Shown one piece after another: positions 37,070 to 46,233 of a DNA stretch of 64,000 nt (the stretch's first letter is position 1; the number at the start of each line of letters is the position of its first letter). This DNA is from Streptomyces changanensis. GTDB lineage: Bacteria > Actinomycetota > Actinomycetes > Streptomycetales > Streptomycetaceae. The position numbers were made by a program, and so were the translations under genes. The stretch lies in assembly GCF_024600715.1 (NCBI RefSeq), contig NZ_CP102332.1:3906001-3970000 (forward strand). The letters are read 5' to 3'. Below the pieces are notes generated by a model. The model saw only the letters and a program-made list of their open reading frames with translations, was not told the origin of the DNA and did not search any database.

Positions 37070-38650
37070 ATGTCCGCTTCGTCATTCCCCCTCCTCACCG
37101 CGACCGCGGTGCTGCCCGCCGTCGGCGCGATCGTCACCGCCGCCGTCCCGGCCGCCCGCCGCACGGCGGCCAAATGGCTGGCGCTGCTCTTCTCGCTCGC
37201 CACGCTCGCCCTCGCGGTGGTCGTCCTGGTGCGCTTCGACCCGGGCGGCGCCCGGTACCAGCTCACCGAGTCGCACGCCTGGATCAGCGACTTCGGCGTC
37301 CGCTACGAGCTGGGCGTGGACGGCATCGGGGTCGCCCTGATCGCCCTCACCGCTCTGCTGATCCCCTTCGTCATCCTCGCCGGATGGCACGACGCCGACC
37401 CCCTGGAGACCAGCTCCAAGCGGTGGCGCCCCACCCAGGGCTTCTTCGCGCTGATCCTCATGGTCGAGGCGATGGTGATCCTCTCCTTCGAGGCCACCGA
37501 CGTCTTCCTCTTCTACATCCTCTTCGAGGCCATGCTCATCCCGATGTACTTCCTCATCGGAGGCTTCGGGGACCGGGCCCACGCCGGCACCGACGACCGG
37601 GCGGCCGCCCAGCGGTCGTACGCGGCGGTGAAGTTCCTGCTGTACAACCTCGCCGGCGGACTGGTCATGCTGGCCGCGGTGATCGGGCTGTACGTCGTCG
37701 CGGGCAGCTTCTCCCTCACCGAGATCACCGCCGCGCGCGCGAGCGGCGAGCTGTCCATGGCGACCGACACCGAACGGCTGCTCTTCCTCGGCTTCTTCCT
37801 CGCCTTCGCGGTGAAGGCGCCGCTGTGGCCGCTGCACACCTGGCTGCCGAACGCGATGGGGGAGGCCACGGCACCCGTCGCGGTGCTCATCACGGCCGTC
37901 GTCGACAAGGTCGGCACGTTCGCGATGCTCCGCTTCTGCCTCGGCCTCTTCCCCGAGGCGTCGAAGTGGGCCACCCCGGTGATCATCACCCTGGCGCTGG
38001 TCAGCATCGTCTACGGGGCGCTGCTCGCGGTCGGCCAGCGCGACATCAAGCGCCTGATCGCCTACGCGTCGATCTCCCACTTCGGCTTCATCATCCTGGG
38101 CATCTTCGCGATGACCAGCCAGGGCCAGAGCGGCGCCACGCTCTACATGGTCAACCACGGCATCTCGACGGCCGCGCTGATGCTGGTCGCCGGGTTCCTG
38201 ATCTCGCGCCGCGGCTCGCGGCTCATCGCCGACTACGGCGGGGTGCAGAAGGTCGCGCCGGTCCTCGCCGGCACGTTCCTCGTCGGCGGGCTCGCCACGC
38301 TGTCGCTGCCCGGCCTGGCCCCGTTCGTCAGCGAGTTCCTGGTGCTGGTCGGCACGTTCGCCCGGTACCCGGTCGCGGGCGTCGTCGCCACCACCGGCAT
38401 CGTGCTGGCCGCGCTCTACACGCTGGTGCTCTACCAGCGGACGATGACGGGGCCGGTCAAGGAGGGGGTCCGGGCCATGCCCGACCTGCGGCCGCGCGAG
38501 CTGGCCGTGGTGGCCCCGCTGATCGCGCTGCTGCTCGTCCTCGGCGTCTACCCGAAGCCGCTCACCGACATCGTCAACCCGGCGGTGCGGCACACCATGT
38601 CCGACGTCCAGCAGAAGGACCCCCGGCCCGACGTGGAGGCGGCCAAGTGA
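37070..38650 (+). CDS. nuoM: NADH-quinone oxidoreductase subunit M
   Basis: 526 residues from ATG 37070; GTG 37061 (overlapping the nuoL stop as GTGA) is an in-frame alternative that would add three residues. Antiporter-like subunit with the conserved Glu in LMVEAMVILSFEATD, Lys in AFAVKAPLWPLHTWLPNA, and ISTAALMLVAG. Stop overlaps nuoN. Confidence 0.96.
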   Translation: MSASSFPLLTATAVLPAVGAIVTAAVPAARRTAAKWLALLFSLATLALAVVVLVRFDPGGARYQLTESHAWISDFGVRYELGVDGIGVALIALTALLIPFVILAGWHDADPLETSSKRWRPTQGFFALILMVEAMVILSFEATDVFLFYILFEAMLIPMYFLIGGFGDRAHAGTDDRAAAQRSYAAVKFLLYNLAGGLVMLAAVIGLYVVAGSFSLTEITAARASGELSMATDTERLLFLGFFLAFAVKAPLWPLHTWLPNAMGEATAPVAVLITAVVDKVGTFAMLRFCLGLFPEASKWATPVIITLALVSIVYGALLAVGQRDIKRLIAYASISHFGFIILGIFAMTSQGQSGATLYMVNHGISTAALMLVAGFLISRRGSRLIADYGGVQKVAPVLAGTFLVGGLATLSLPGLAPFVSEFLVLVGTFARYPVAGVVATTGIVLAALYTLVLYQRTMTGPVKEGVRAMPDLRPRELAVVAPLIALLLVLGVYPKPLTDIVNPAVRHTMSDVQQKDPRPDVEAAK

Positions 38651-40299
38651 GCACTACGGACTTCCACACCCTGTGGACGACGGCGGCGGTCGAACCGCTC
38701 GGCAAGATCCCCGCGCCGGAGATCGAGTACTCCCAGCTGGCGCCGGTCCTCATCGTGGTCGGCGCGGCGGTCCTCGGCATCCTCGTCGAGGCCGTCGTCC
38801 CGCGCCGGGCGCGCTACCACGTCCAGCTCTTCCTCAGCACGGTGGCGCTCGCCTGCGCGTTCGCCGCCGTCGTCGGCCTCGCCGTCACGGGCCACGCGAC
38901 CACCAAGGCGCAGATCTCCGCCATGGGCGCCATCGCGGTCGACGGCCCCGCCCTGTTCCTCCAGGGGACGATCCTGCTGACCTCGCTCGTCGCGGTCTTC
39001 ACCTTCGCCGAGCGGCGCCTCGACCCGGCCCGGCACGGCCACCGCGTCGACTCGTTCGCCGCCGAGGCGGCCGCCGTCCCGGGAAGCGACCACGAGAAGG
39101 CCGCGGTCAAGGCCGGGTTCACCACCACCGAGGTCTTCCCGCTGGCGCTGTTCGCCGTCACGGGCATGCTCGTCTTCCCCGCCGCCAACGACCTGCTGAC
39201 GCTCTTCATCGCGCTGGAGGTCTTCTCGCTGCCGCTGTACCTGCTCTGCGCCGTCGCCCGCCGCAAGCGGATGCTGTCGCAGGAGGCCGCGGTGAAGTAC
39301 TTCCTGCTCGGCTCCTTCGCCTCCGCGTTCCTGCTCTTCGGCATCGCCCTGCTCTACGGCTACGCGGGCTCCGTCTCGTACGCCCGGATCGCGGACGTCG
39401 TGGACGGCGCGGTCGGCACGGTCGACCCGGCGCTCGCCGCGACGATGAGCAACGACGTCCTGCTGCTCATCGGCTTCGCGCTGGTGCTGATGGGCCTGCT
39501 GTTCAAGGTGGGCGCGGTGCCGTTCCACATGTGGACGCCCGACGTCTACCAGGGCGCCCCGACGCCGGTGACGGGCTTCATGGCGGCGGCCACCAAGGTC
39601 GCCGCGTTCGGCGCGATGCTGCGGCTGCTGTACGTGGTCCTGCCGGGGCTGCGCTGGGACTGGCGGCCCGTCATGTGGGGCGTCGCCATCGTCACCATGC
39701 TCGCCGGCGCCGTCGTCGCCATCACCCAGACCGACATCAAGCGGCTGCTCGCCTACTCGTCGATCGCCCACGCGGGGTTCATCCTCGCGGGCGTCATCGC
39801 GGCGACCCCCTCCGGCATCTCGTCCACGTTGTTCTACCTGGCGGCGTACTCCTTCGTGACGATCGGCGCGTTCGCGGTCGTCACGCTGGTGCGGGACGCG
39901 GGCGGCGAGGCGACGCACCTGTCGAAGTGGGCCGGCCTCGGGCGGCGGTCGCCCCTGGTGGCGGCGGTCTTCGCGGTGTACCTGCTGGCCTTCGCCGGGA
40001 TCCCGCTGACGTCCGGCTTCTCCGGCAAGTTCGCCGTGTTCAAGGCGGCCGCTGAGGGTGGCGCGGGTGCCCTGGTGGTGGTCGGTGTGATCGCCTCGGC
40101 CATCGCCGCGTTCTTCTACGTCCGGGTCATCGTGCTGATGTTCTTCAGCGAGCCGCACCCGGAGGGGCCGACCGTCGCGGTGCCGTCGCCGCTGACCATG
40201 ACGGCCATCGCCGTGGGCGTCGCCGTGACGCTCGTCCTCGGCGTGGCCCCGCAGTACTTCCTGGACCTCGCCGGCCAGGCGGGGGTGTTCGTCCGGTAG
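38647..40299 (+). CDS. nuoN: NADH-quinone oxidoreductase subunit N
   Basis: 550 residues from GTG 38647 (GTGA). Antiporter-like subunit with FIALEVFSLPLYLL, VKYFLLGSFASAFLLFGIAL and FKVGAVPFHMWTPDVYQGAP. A polar loop with RRLDPARHGHR and EAAAVPGSDHEKA lies near residues 115-155. Last gene of the operon, followed by strong hairpins. Confidence 0.96.
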   Translation: MSTTDFHTLWTTAAVEPLGKIPAPEIEYSQLAPVLIVVGAAVLGILVEAVVPRRARYHVQLFLSTVALACAFAAVVGLAVTGHATTKAQISAMGAIAVDGPALFLQGTILLTSLVAVFTFAERRLDPARHGHRVDSFAAEAAAVPGSDHEKAAVKAGFTTTEVFPLALFAVTGMLVFPAANDLLTLFIALEVFSLPLYLLCAVARRKRMLSQEAAVKYFLLGSFASAFLLFGIALLYGYAGSVSYARIADVVDGAVGTVDPALAATMSNDVLLLIGFALVLMGLLFKVGAVPFHMWTPDVYQGAPTPVTGFMAAATKVAAFGAMLRLLYVVLPGLRWDWRPVMWGVAIVTMLAGAVVAITQTDIKRLLAYSSIAHAGFILAGVIAATPSGISSTLFYLAAYSFVTIGAFAVVTLVRDAGGEATHLSKWAGLGRRSPLVAAVFAVYLLAFAGIPLTSGFSGKFAVFKAAAEGGAGALVVVGVIASAIAAFFYVRVIVLMFFSEPHPEGPTVAVPSPLTMTAIAVGVAVTLVLGVAPQYFLDLAGQAGVFVR

Positions 40300-40324
40300 C
40301 GGACGGCCTCCGGGCGGGTCCCCG

Positions 40325-40394
40325 GCGCGCACGGGACGTGCGCGCGGAGCGGCGGCCGGGTGGGACGCGCGGTGACGCGCCCCGCCCGGCCGCC
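40325..40394. terminator. Terminator region after the nuo operon
   Basis: Hairpin 1: GCGCGCAC (40325-40332) with GTGCGCGC (40338-40345). Hairpin 2: a 14-base arm at 40351-40364 pairs with 40381-40394 except for one G.T wobble. They lie between nuoN and the convergent secreted-protein gene. Confidence 0.7.
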
Positions 40395-40426
40395 GCCGCG
40401 TCCGGCCCCCGCCCGGCGAGAGGCCC

Positions 40427-40957
40427 CTAGGGGCAGCGCACCTCGGGGTTCCACTCGTGGAACATGCCCTTGGGGTTGGGCTTGTGCAGCCACACGTGCA
40501 GGTCGTAGTGGACCTTCACACCCGCCTCCACGCCCGACGACGGGCCGAGGAAGGGCTGCCCGAACATCACCGGGCGGTCGTCGTCGGTCGCCATGTCCTG
40601 GTCGGCGTCCTCCACGAACCACTCCACACCGACCAGCCGCAGCACGCCGTCCGCGTCCTTCTCGTACATGAGGGCGGCCGGCCTGGTGGGGTCGGTCCGG
40701 TTGTTGTGCGCCTCGTTGACGTAGTGGTAGCCCATGGCGCCCTCCCCCTCCCGGGCGATGCAGCCGCGCAGGGGCGTGTAGCCGTCCGCGACGGCCCGTT
40801 CGACCGAGTGGTACTTCTGCGTCGAGCTGTACGCGGCCATCAGGTCGGCGTGCGCGGCGTCGTCGTCGGCGGCCGTCGCGGGGGCCGGGCCCCCCAGCAG
40901 TGCCAGGGAGGCGACGGCGGCGACGGCGGCGGCGGTCATGGGCCCTCTCGGGTTCAT
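40427..40957 (-). CDS. Secreted protein of unknown function
   Basis: 176 residues from ATG 40957 (GAGGAGC ribosome site). A clear signal peptide ends near ATA|ADDD (about residue 30). The mature part is acidic and contains KYHSVERAVADGYTPLRGCI, MGYHYVNEAHNN and a late HYDLHVWLHKPNPKGMFHEW, with several conserved His and two Cys that could form a disulfide or bind a metal. I recognise it as a common actinobacterial secreted family but no function is known. Monocistronic. Confidence 0.75.
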   Translation of the reverse strand: MNPRGPMTAAAVAAVASLALLGGPAPATAADDDAAHADLMAAYSSTQKYHSVERAVADGYTPLRGCIAREGEGAMGYHYVNEAHNNRTDPTRPAALMYEKDADGVLRLVGVEWFVEDADQDMATDDDRPVMFGQPFLGPSSGVEAGVKVHYDLHVWLHKPNPKGMFHEWNPEVRCP

Positions 40958-41204
40958 GCGGTGCTCCTCGTGGGACGGCGGGCGAGCGCGCGGAGCGCCC
41001 GGTGGTCCGGGCGGGACTCCTAGGCAGCATGTGACGCGGCGCCGGTGGTCGCACCCGGGGGCGGGCCATCGGACGGAAAGGCCCCTGTCCCCGGCCGGCC
41101 CGCGGTGGCATGGTGACCGGACGCAACTGGTCCAGACCACCGGCCCGGGACGGCCCGGCGCGGGGTGGCGGGCCGACGACGGGTGACGAGGACGGACGAC
41201 GGCG

Positions 41205-42272
41205 ATGCGCGGCACCACGGTGTTACCAGGGGAGGACGGCGGGACCGGCGGGCGGGGGGCGCTGCCGATGCACCGCTTGGAGGTCCCGATGCCCGACGCG
41301 GTGCCGTTCGCGATCGGCACCTTCGACACCATCGGGCCGATGTCCCGGGCCGCCTTCCCCCACCGGCACACCTTCTACGAGATCGTGCACGTCACGGCCG
41401 GGCGCGGGGCGCACGTCACCGACCTCGCCCGCTGGCCGCTGCGCCCGCCCCACCTGGGCTTCCTCACCCCCGGCCAGGTACACCACTGGGAGGGCGCGAC
41501 AGGCGTGGACGGCTCCGTGGTCCTGTTCACGGAGGACTTCCTGATCGACCACCCCGACGACCGGCAGCTCCTGCGCCGCCTGGGCGAGCGGCCCTGGCAC
41601 ACCCTGGACGAGCGGGCCGCTGACCGGACGGCCCGGCTCGTCGCGGACCTCCACGAGGAGTACGGCCGCGGCACCGACGGCCACCCCTCGGTGCTCCGCG
41701 CCCTGCTGCACGTCCTCGTCGTGCGCGCGGCGCGGCTGTACGACGCGCACCCCGTCGCGCCGGGCCGCCTCCCGGGGCGGCCCGGCGCGGTCGCGGAGGA
41801 GTTCACCCGCCTCATCGGCCGCGGCGACCCGGCGCTGTGGTCGGTGGGCGCCTGCGCGGCGGCCGTCGGCGTGAGCGCCGGACACCTCGCCGAGGCGGTC
41901 AAGGCCGCCACCGGCCGCACCCCGGGCCAGCTCGTCCGCGAGGCCCGCGTCCACGAGGCGAAACGTCTCCTCGCCCGGACCGACCTGACCGTCCGGCAGG
42001 TGGCCGGGCGGGTGGGGTTCGGCGACCCCGCCTACTTCTGCCGCTTCTTCCGCCGGGAGACCGGCGCCAGTCCGGGCGACTTCCGGCGCGGCGCGGAGGT
42101 GCGCGGCGGGGGAGGGGCGGCGGGCGGCGGGGACGCGCGGGTGTCCGGTGGGCGAGGGGCGGCGGGTGGCGGGGGAGGGGAGGGCGGTGACGGAGGGGCG
42201 CGGGACCGTGGGGCGTGGGCCTGCCGCGATATTCACCACGACCGCCGCGTCCAGTCCATCGTGCGCCCCTGA
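41205..42272 (+). CDS. AraC-family transcriptional regulator with cupin-type sensor domain
   Basis: 355 residues from ATG 41205; ATG 41268 is a possible later start, as the first 21 residues are Gly-rich. The N-terminal cupin-like domain (HRHTFYEIVHVTAGRGAHV then LGFLTPGQVHHW) is followed by an AraC double HTH (about residues 205-300: GACAAAVGVSAGHLAEAVKA and VRQVAGRVGFGDPAYFCRFF). About 50 Gly/Ala-rich residues trail the DNA-binding domain. It ends 57 bases before the dioxygenase gene and probably regulates it. Confidence 0.85.
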   Translation: MRGTTVLPGEDGGTGGRGALPMHRLEVPMPDAVPFAIGTFDTIGPMSRAAFPHRHTFYEIVHVTAGRGAHVTDLARWPLRPPHLGFLTPGQVHHWEGATGVDGSVVLFTEDFLIDHPDDRQLLRRLGERPWHTLDERAADRTARLVADLHEEYGRGTDGHPSVLRALLHVLVVRAARLYDAHPVAPGRLPGRPGAVAEEFTRLIGRGDPALWSVGACAAAVGVSAGHLAEAVKAATGRTPGQLVREARVHEAKRLLARTDLTVRQVAGRVGFGDPAYFCRFFRRETGASPGDFRRGAEVRGGGGAAGGGDARVSGGRGAAGGGGGEGGDGGARDRGAWACRDIHHDRRVQSIVRP

Positions 42273-42329
42273 CGGCGTGCGTAGGTTCGGAGCCGTTCCC
42301 CTGACCCCCCTCCAGGACGAGGAGCAGGC

Positions 42330-43145
42330 ATGGACGACCAGGAGCCCCGCGACGGGCACCCCACCCGCAAGACCGTGCTGCGCGCCGCCCTCGCGGCGGG
42401 CCTCGCCGCCCCCGCCGTGCTCGTCGGCGTGCCGGCGCTGGCCCGCACCGGCGCCGTCCCCGGCGGCGCCGCGCCGGAGCTGACGCCCACCTGCGACGAC
42501 GGGGACGACCCGACGCCGCCGCAGATGGAGGGCCCGTACTTCAAGCCGAACTCGCCCCGGCGCACGTCCCTCGTGGACGCCGGCACCCCGGGCGTCCGCC
42601 TCACCGTCACCGGCTGGGTCTTCGGGCGCGGCTGCCGGCCCGTCCCCGGCGTCCTGCTCGACTTCTGGCAGGCCGACGTCAACGGCGCGTACGACAACGC
42701 GGGGTACCGCTTCCGCGGCCACCAGTTCACCGACGCCCAGGGCGCCTTCCGCCTCACCACGATCGTGCCGGGCCTGTACCCGGGCCGCACCCGGCACATC
42801 CACGTCAAGGCGCAGGCCCCCGGACGGCCCGTGCTCACCACGCAGCTGTACTTCCCGGGCGAGCCCCGCAACGCCACCGACCCGCTCTTCGACCCGCGAC
42901 TGCTGATGACCGTGCGCGACGCGGGCTCCGGGGCGAAGGAGGCGGCCTTCGACTTCGTGCTCGACGTGCCGCAGACACCCGGCCCGACCACTCCGCCGCC
43001 CGACGGGACCTGGTCGCCGGGGACCGCGTACCGGCCGGGCGACCGGGTCACGTACGGGGGCCGCGGCTACGTCTGCCTCCAGGCCCACACCGCGCAGGCG
43101 GGGTGGGAGCCGCCGGGCGCCCCCGCGCTCTGGCGCGCCGGATGA
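42330..43145 (+). CDS. Secreted intradiol ring-cleavage dioxygenase fused to a CBM5/12 module
   Basis: 271 residues from ATG 42330. An N-terminal export signal (RKTVLRAALAAGLAAPAVLV) is followed by an intradiol dioxygenase domain (about 55-215): MEGPYFKPNSPRR, LDFWQADVNGAYDN, YRFRGHQFTD and RTRHIHVKA supply the two Tyr and two His non-haem Fe(III) ligands. The C-terminal 45 residues (WSPGTAYRPGDRVTYGGRGY then CLQAH) form a chitin/carbohydrate-binding CBM5/12 module after a Pro/Thr linker. A secreted dioxygenase with such a module is known from a lignocellulose-degrading Streptomyces, where it cleaves catechols; the same is likely here. Confidence 0.88.
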   Translation: MDDQEPRDGHPTRKTVLRAALAAGLAAPAVLVGVPALARTGAVPGGAAPELTPTCDDGDDPTPPQMEGPYFKPNSPRRTSLVDAGTPGVRLTVTGWVFGRGCRPVPGVLLDFWQADVNGAYDNAGYRFRGHQFTDAQGAFRLTTIVPGLYPGRTRHIHVKAQAPGRPVLTTQLYFPGEPRNATDPLFDPRLLMTVRDAGSGAKEAAFDFVLDVPQTPGPTTPPPDGTWSPGTAYRPGDRVTYGGRGYVCLQAHTAQAGWEPPGAPALWRAG

Positions 43146-43404
43146 CCACCACGGGGTGCGGCTGAGCCATGCGCCGCACGGCCCGGCACCCGGAGCCGGG
43201 GTGCCGGGCCACGCCCCGTGGGGCGTGGCCCGCCGGCGTCCGCCGGGACGGCCGGTGCCGCGGCGCCGGACGGCCGGTACCGCACCGCCCGGCGGGGCCG
43301 GGTCCGGCGGGGTGCCGCAGCACCTGACCCGGCGGGGCGCCGTGGCGCCGCAGGGCGGGATCCGGCGGGGTGCCGTGGCGCCGGAGACCGGATCCGGCCG
43401 GGTG
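43146..43404. repeat. GC-rich convergent intergenic region with hairpins and repeats
   Basis: Hairpin A: GGCCCGGCACCC (43180-43191) with its complement at 43199-43210. Hairpin B: 11-base arms at 43207-43217 and 43220-43230. They probably terminate the dioxygenase and fumarylacetoacetase genes. From 43240 to 43400 the word CGGCGGGGTGCCG recurs. The 20-mer ACGGCCGGTACCGCACCGCC at 43270 recurs at 49708. Confidence 0.65.
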
Positions 43405-44640
43405 TCAGACCGCCGGTGTGACGCGGCCCGTGACCTCGCCCAGGCCGACCTTGGTGCCGTCCGGGCCGGGCGCCCACGCGGTGAGCGTGACGACGTCGCC
43501 GTCCTCCAGGAACGTCCGCTTGCCGCCGGCCAGTTCCAGCGCGTCCCGCCCGTTCCACGTCAGCTCCAGCAGCGAGCCGCGCTGGTGCGGCTCCGGGCCG
43601 CTCACCGTGCCCGAGCCGTACAGGTCGCCGGTGCGCAGCGAGGCGCCGTTGACGGTCATGTGCGCCAGCTGCTGCGCCGCCGTCCAGTACATGGTGGAGA
43701 ACGGCGGCTCGGCCACCACCTCGCCGTTGATCCGCACCGTGAGGTGCAGGTCGAAGCCGCCCTGCTCCTCCTCGGCCGCGTCGTCCAGGTACGGCAGCAG
43801 CGGGAGGTCGCGCCCCGGCGGGGCCACCCGGGCGGCGTCGAGGGCCTCCAGCGGCGTCACCCACGCCGACACCGACGTGGCGAACGACTTGCCCAGGAAC
43901 GGGCCGAGCGGCACGTACTCCCACGCCTGGACGTCGCGCGCCGACCAGTCGTTCAGCAGCGTCAGGCCGAAGACGTGCTCGCGGAAGTCGCCGAGCGCGA
44001 CCGGCCGGCCCAGCTCGGAGGGGGTGCCGACGACGAAGCCGACCTCCGCCTCGATGTCCAGCTTGCCGGACGGGCCGAAGACGGGCGCGGCGTCGGCCGG
44101 CGCCTTCCGCTGCCCGCGGGGGCGCACCACGTCCGTGCCGGAGACGACGACCGTGCCGGAGCGGCCGTGGTAACCGATCGGCAGGTGCTTCCAGTTCGGC
44201 GTCAGCGGCTCGCCGTCCGGGCGGAACATGCGGCCCACGTTGGAGGCGTGGTGCTCGCTCGCGTAGAAGTCGACGTAGTCGGCCACCTCGAACGGCAGGT
44301 GCAGCGTCACCGCGTCGAGCGGATGCAGCAGGGGCTCTACGTCCGCGCGGTGCGCGGGTGAGGTCAGCCAGGCGGTGAGCGCGCGGCGCACGTCCCGCCA
44401 CACCCTGCGGCCCGCCGCCATCAGCGGGTTGAGGGTCGGCTGCGCGAGCAGGTCCGCGTACGGGGAGCCGAGCGCGTGCGCCGCGGCGCCGGCGTCCAGC
44501 ACATGGCCGCCGATCCGTACGCCCACCCTGCGGCGGCCGGGTTCGCCGGCGGTCGAGAACACGCCGTACGGGAGGTTGTGCGGGCCGAAGGGGTCGCCTT
44601 CGGCCAGGTCGAGCGGGCTCTGTTCGGGCTGCTCGGGCAT
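43405..44640 (-). CDS. fahA: Fumarylacetoacetase
   Basis: 411 residues from ATG 44640. It has an N-terminal SH3-like part (FGPHNLPYGVFST) and the FAH catalytic domain with DFYASEHHASNVGRMFRPD, PIGYHGRSGTVVVSG, KLDIEAEVGFVVG and NDWSARDVQAWEYVPLGPFL. The Asp/Glu metal ligands and the catalytic His region are present. It hydrolyses fumarylacetoacetate to fumarate and acetoacetate, the last step of tyrosine and homogentisate breakdown, in the cytoplasm. Other pathway genes are not in the window. Confidence 0.95.
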   Translation of the reverse strand: MPEQPEQSPLDLAEGDPFGPHNLPYGVFSTAGEPGRRRVGVRIGGHVLDAGAAAHALGSPYADLLAQPTLNPLMAAGRRVWRDVRRALTAWLTSPAHRADVEPLLHPLDAVTLHLPFEVADYVDFYASEHHASNVGRMFRPDGEPLTPNWKHLPIGYHGRSGTVVVSGTDVVRPRGQRKAPADAAPVFGPSGKLDIEAEVGFVVGTPSELGRPVALGDFREHVFGLTLLNDWSARDVQAWEYVPLGPFLGKSFATSVSAWVTPLEALDAARVAPPGRDLPLLPYLDDAAEEEQGGFDLHLTVRINGEVVAEPPFSTMYWTAAQQLAHMTVNGASLRTGDLYGSGTVSGPEPHQRGSLLELTWNGRDALELAGGKRTFLEDGDVVTLTAWAPGPDGTKVGLGEVTGRVTPAV

Positions 44641-45056
44641 CGGTGCTTGCCTCGCTTTCCACGTGTGTGGGGGACACGTTACGGCGGTGCCCGCGCTTCT
44701 CCCAGGTGCGGTGGCAGAGGGGCTCGTCACCCTCGCGGCGGCCGGGTTCCGGCGCTCGCCCGGCCCGGTCGACCGGACGCCCTGCGCGCCCGCGCGGGGA
44801 GCCGGGTGCCGTCCGGTGACGGAACGGGAACCTCCGGAACATCCGCGGGGCGGTGCGCGTGCGGGGAGGCGGCGCGGACGGTCACGACAGGCCCCCTCCC
44901 CCCGGCCCATTCCGGTCGTATGTGCCGAGGGCGAACATACCGGGGGTGGCGGGAAGGTGCCCACGGCGATCCAAACGGGACCGGATACGCTGACGTGAGT
45001 GAATCCAGCGACACATCGACAATCCGTGTGATCGTCAGCAGACAGGAGACCTCCTC
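44641..45056. promoter_or_regulatory. Divergent promoter region of fahA and the polyprenyl synthase gene
   Basis: 416 bases, no gene supported. TACGCT at 44986-44991 is a possible -10 for the synthase; the short inverted repeat GTATGT / ACATAC (about 44922-44941) lies upstream of it. The synthase leader holds CAGGAGACC as ribosome site. Confidence 0.4.
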
Positions 45057-46067
45057 GTGACCGCAGTCGGGCCGTTCGGGCTGAGCGTGCGGGACCAGGC
45101 TCTCGAAGCCGATGTCCAGACCGGGCTTGCGGCGGTCGAGGCTGGGCTCCTCGATGCCACCAAGAGCGACGTCCCCTTCATCACGGAGGCGGCGCAGCAC
45201 CTGGTCAGGGCCGGCGGCAAGCGGTTCCGCCCGCTGCTCGTGATGCTCTCCGCGCAGTTCGGCGACCCGCACGCGCCCGGAATCGTGCCCGCGGCCGTGG
45301 TGGTCGAGCTCACGCACCTGGCGACGCTGTACCACGACGACGTGATGGACGAGGCCCTCGTCCGGCGCGGGGTGGACAGCGCCAACACCCGCTGGGGCAA
45401 CTCCGTCGCCGTCCTCACGGGTGACTTCCTCTTCGCGCGCGCCTCACACATCCTGGCGGACCTCGGCCCCGAGGCCGTGCGGATCCAGGCGGGCGCCTTC
45501 GAGCGGCTGGTCACCGGGCAGATCCTGGAGACCGCGGGCCCGCGCGAGGGTCAGGACCCCGTCGAGCACTACCTCGACGTCATCGCCGGCAAGACCGGTT
45601 CGCTGGTCGCCGTGTCCGGCCGGTTCGGCGCCATGACGGCCGGCGCCGACGAGCGGACCGTGGAGATCCTCACGCAGTACGGCGAGCGGCTCGGCACCGC
45701 CTTCCAGCTCGCCGACGACGTCCTCGACATCGCCTCCGACTCCCACGAGTCCGGCAAGACCCCCGGCACCGACCTGCGCGAGGGCATCGCCACGCTGCCC
45801 GTCCTCCACCTGCGCGCGCTCGCGGAGCAGCACGGCCGCGCCGAGGACCTGGAGCTGGTGGAGCTGCTGGACGGCGACCTGACGGACGACGCCCGGCACG
45901 CCGAGGTGCTGCGCCGGCTGCGCGCCCACCCGGCGCTGGAGCTGGCCCGCCGGGACACCGTGCGGTACGCGCAGGAGGCGCGGGCCATGCTCGCCCCGCT
46001 GCCGGACGGGTACGCCAAGTCCGCGCTCGTGGAGCTGTGCGACCTGGTCGTCCACCGCGCGGGCTGA
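45057..46067 (+). CDS. Polyprenyl (all-trans) diphosphate synthase
   Basis: 336 residues from GTG 45057 (ribosome site AGGAGA). Class I prenyltransferase: GGKRFRPLL at the isopentenyl diphosphate site, first Asp motif DDVMD (residues 94-98), and second motif DDVLD (220-224). The residues before the first Asp motif are small (LATLYH), consistent with a long chain product. It probably makes the C40-C45 tail of menaquinone, given the menaquinone genes upstream in the window. Soluble or membrane-associated. Chain length cannot be fixed from sequence alone. Confidence 0.9.
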   Translation: MTAVGPFGLSVRDQALEADVQTGLAAVEAGLLDATKSDVPFITEAAQHLVRAGGKRFRPLLVMLSAQFGDPHAPGIVPAAVVVELTHLATLYHDDVMDEALVRRGVDSANTRWGNSVAVLTGDFLFARASHILADLGPEAVRIQAGAFERLVTGQILETAGPREGQDPVEHYLDVIAGKTGSLVAVSGRFGAMTAGADERTVEILTQYGERLGTAFQLADDVLDIASDSHESGKTPGTDLREGIATLPVLHLRALAEQHGRAEDLELVELLDGDLTDDARHAEVLRRLRAHPALELARRDTVRYAQEARAMLAPLPDGYAKSALVELCDLVVHRAG

Positions 46068-46233
46068 CACCGGCCCGGACCCGGCCGCGCGGCGCCGCCC
46101 CTCTCCCGCACGGGTGCGTGTCTCGGGGGTGGGTCATCCCTGAGAGGTACGGCAAGTTGATGCCGCGGGCTGACGCCTCCGGGGCGGTGGTTGGGTGGAA
46201 TGGTTACCACCACACCACGGAGGTAGCGCACAC

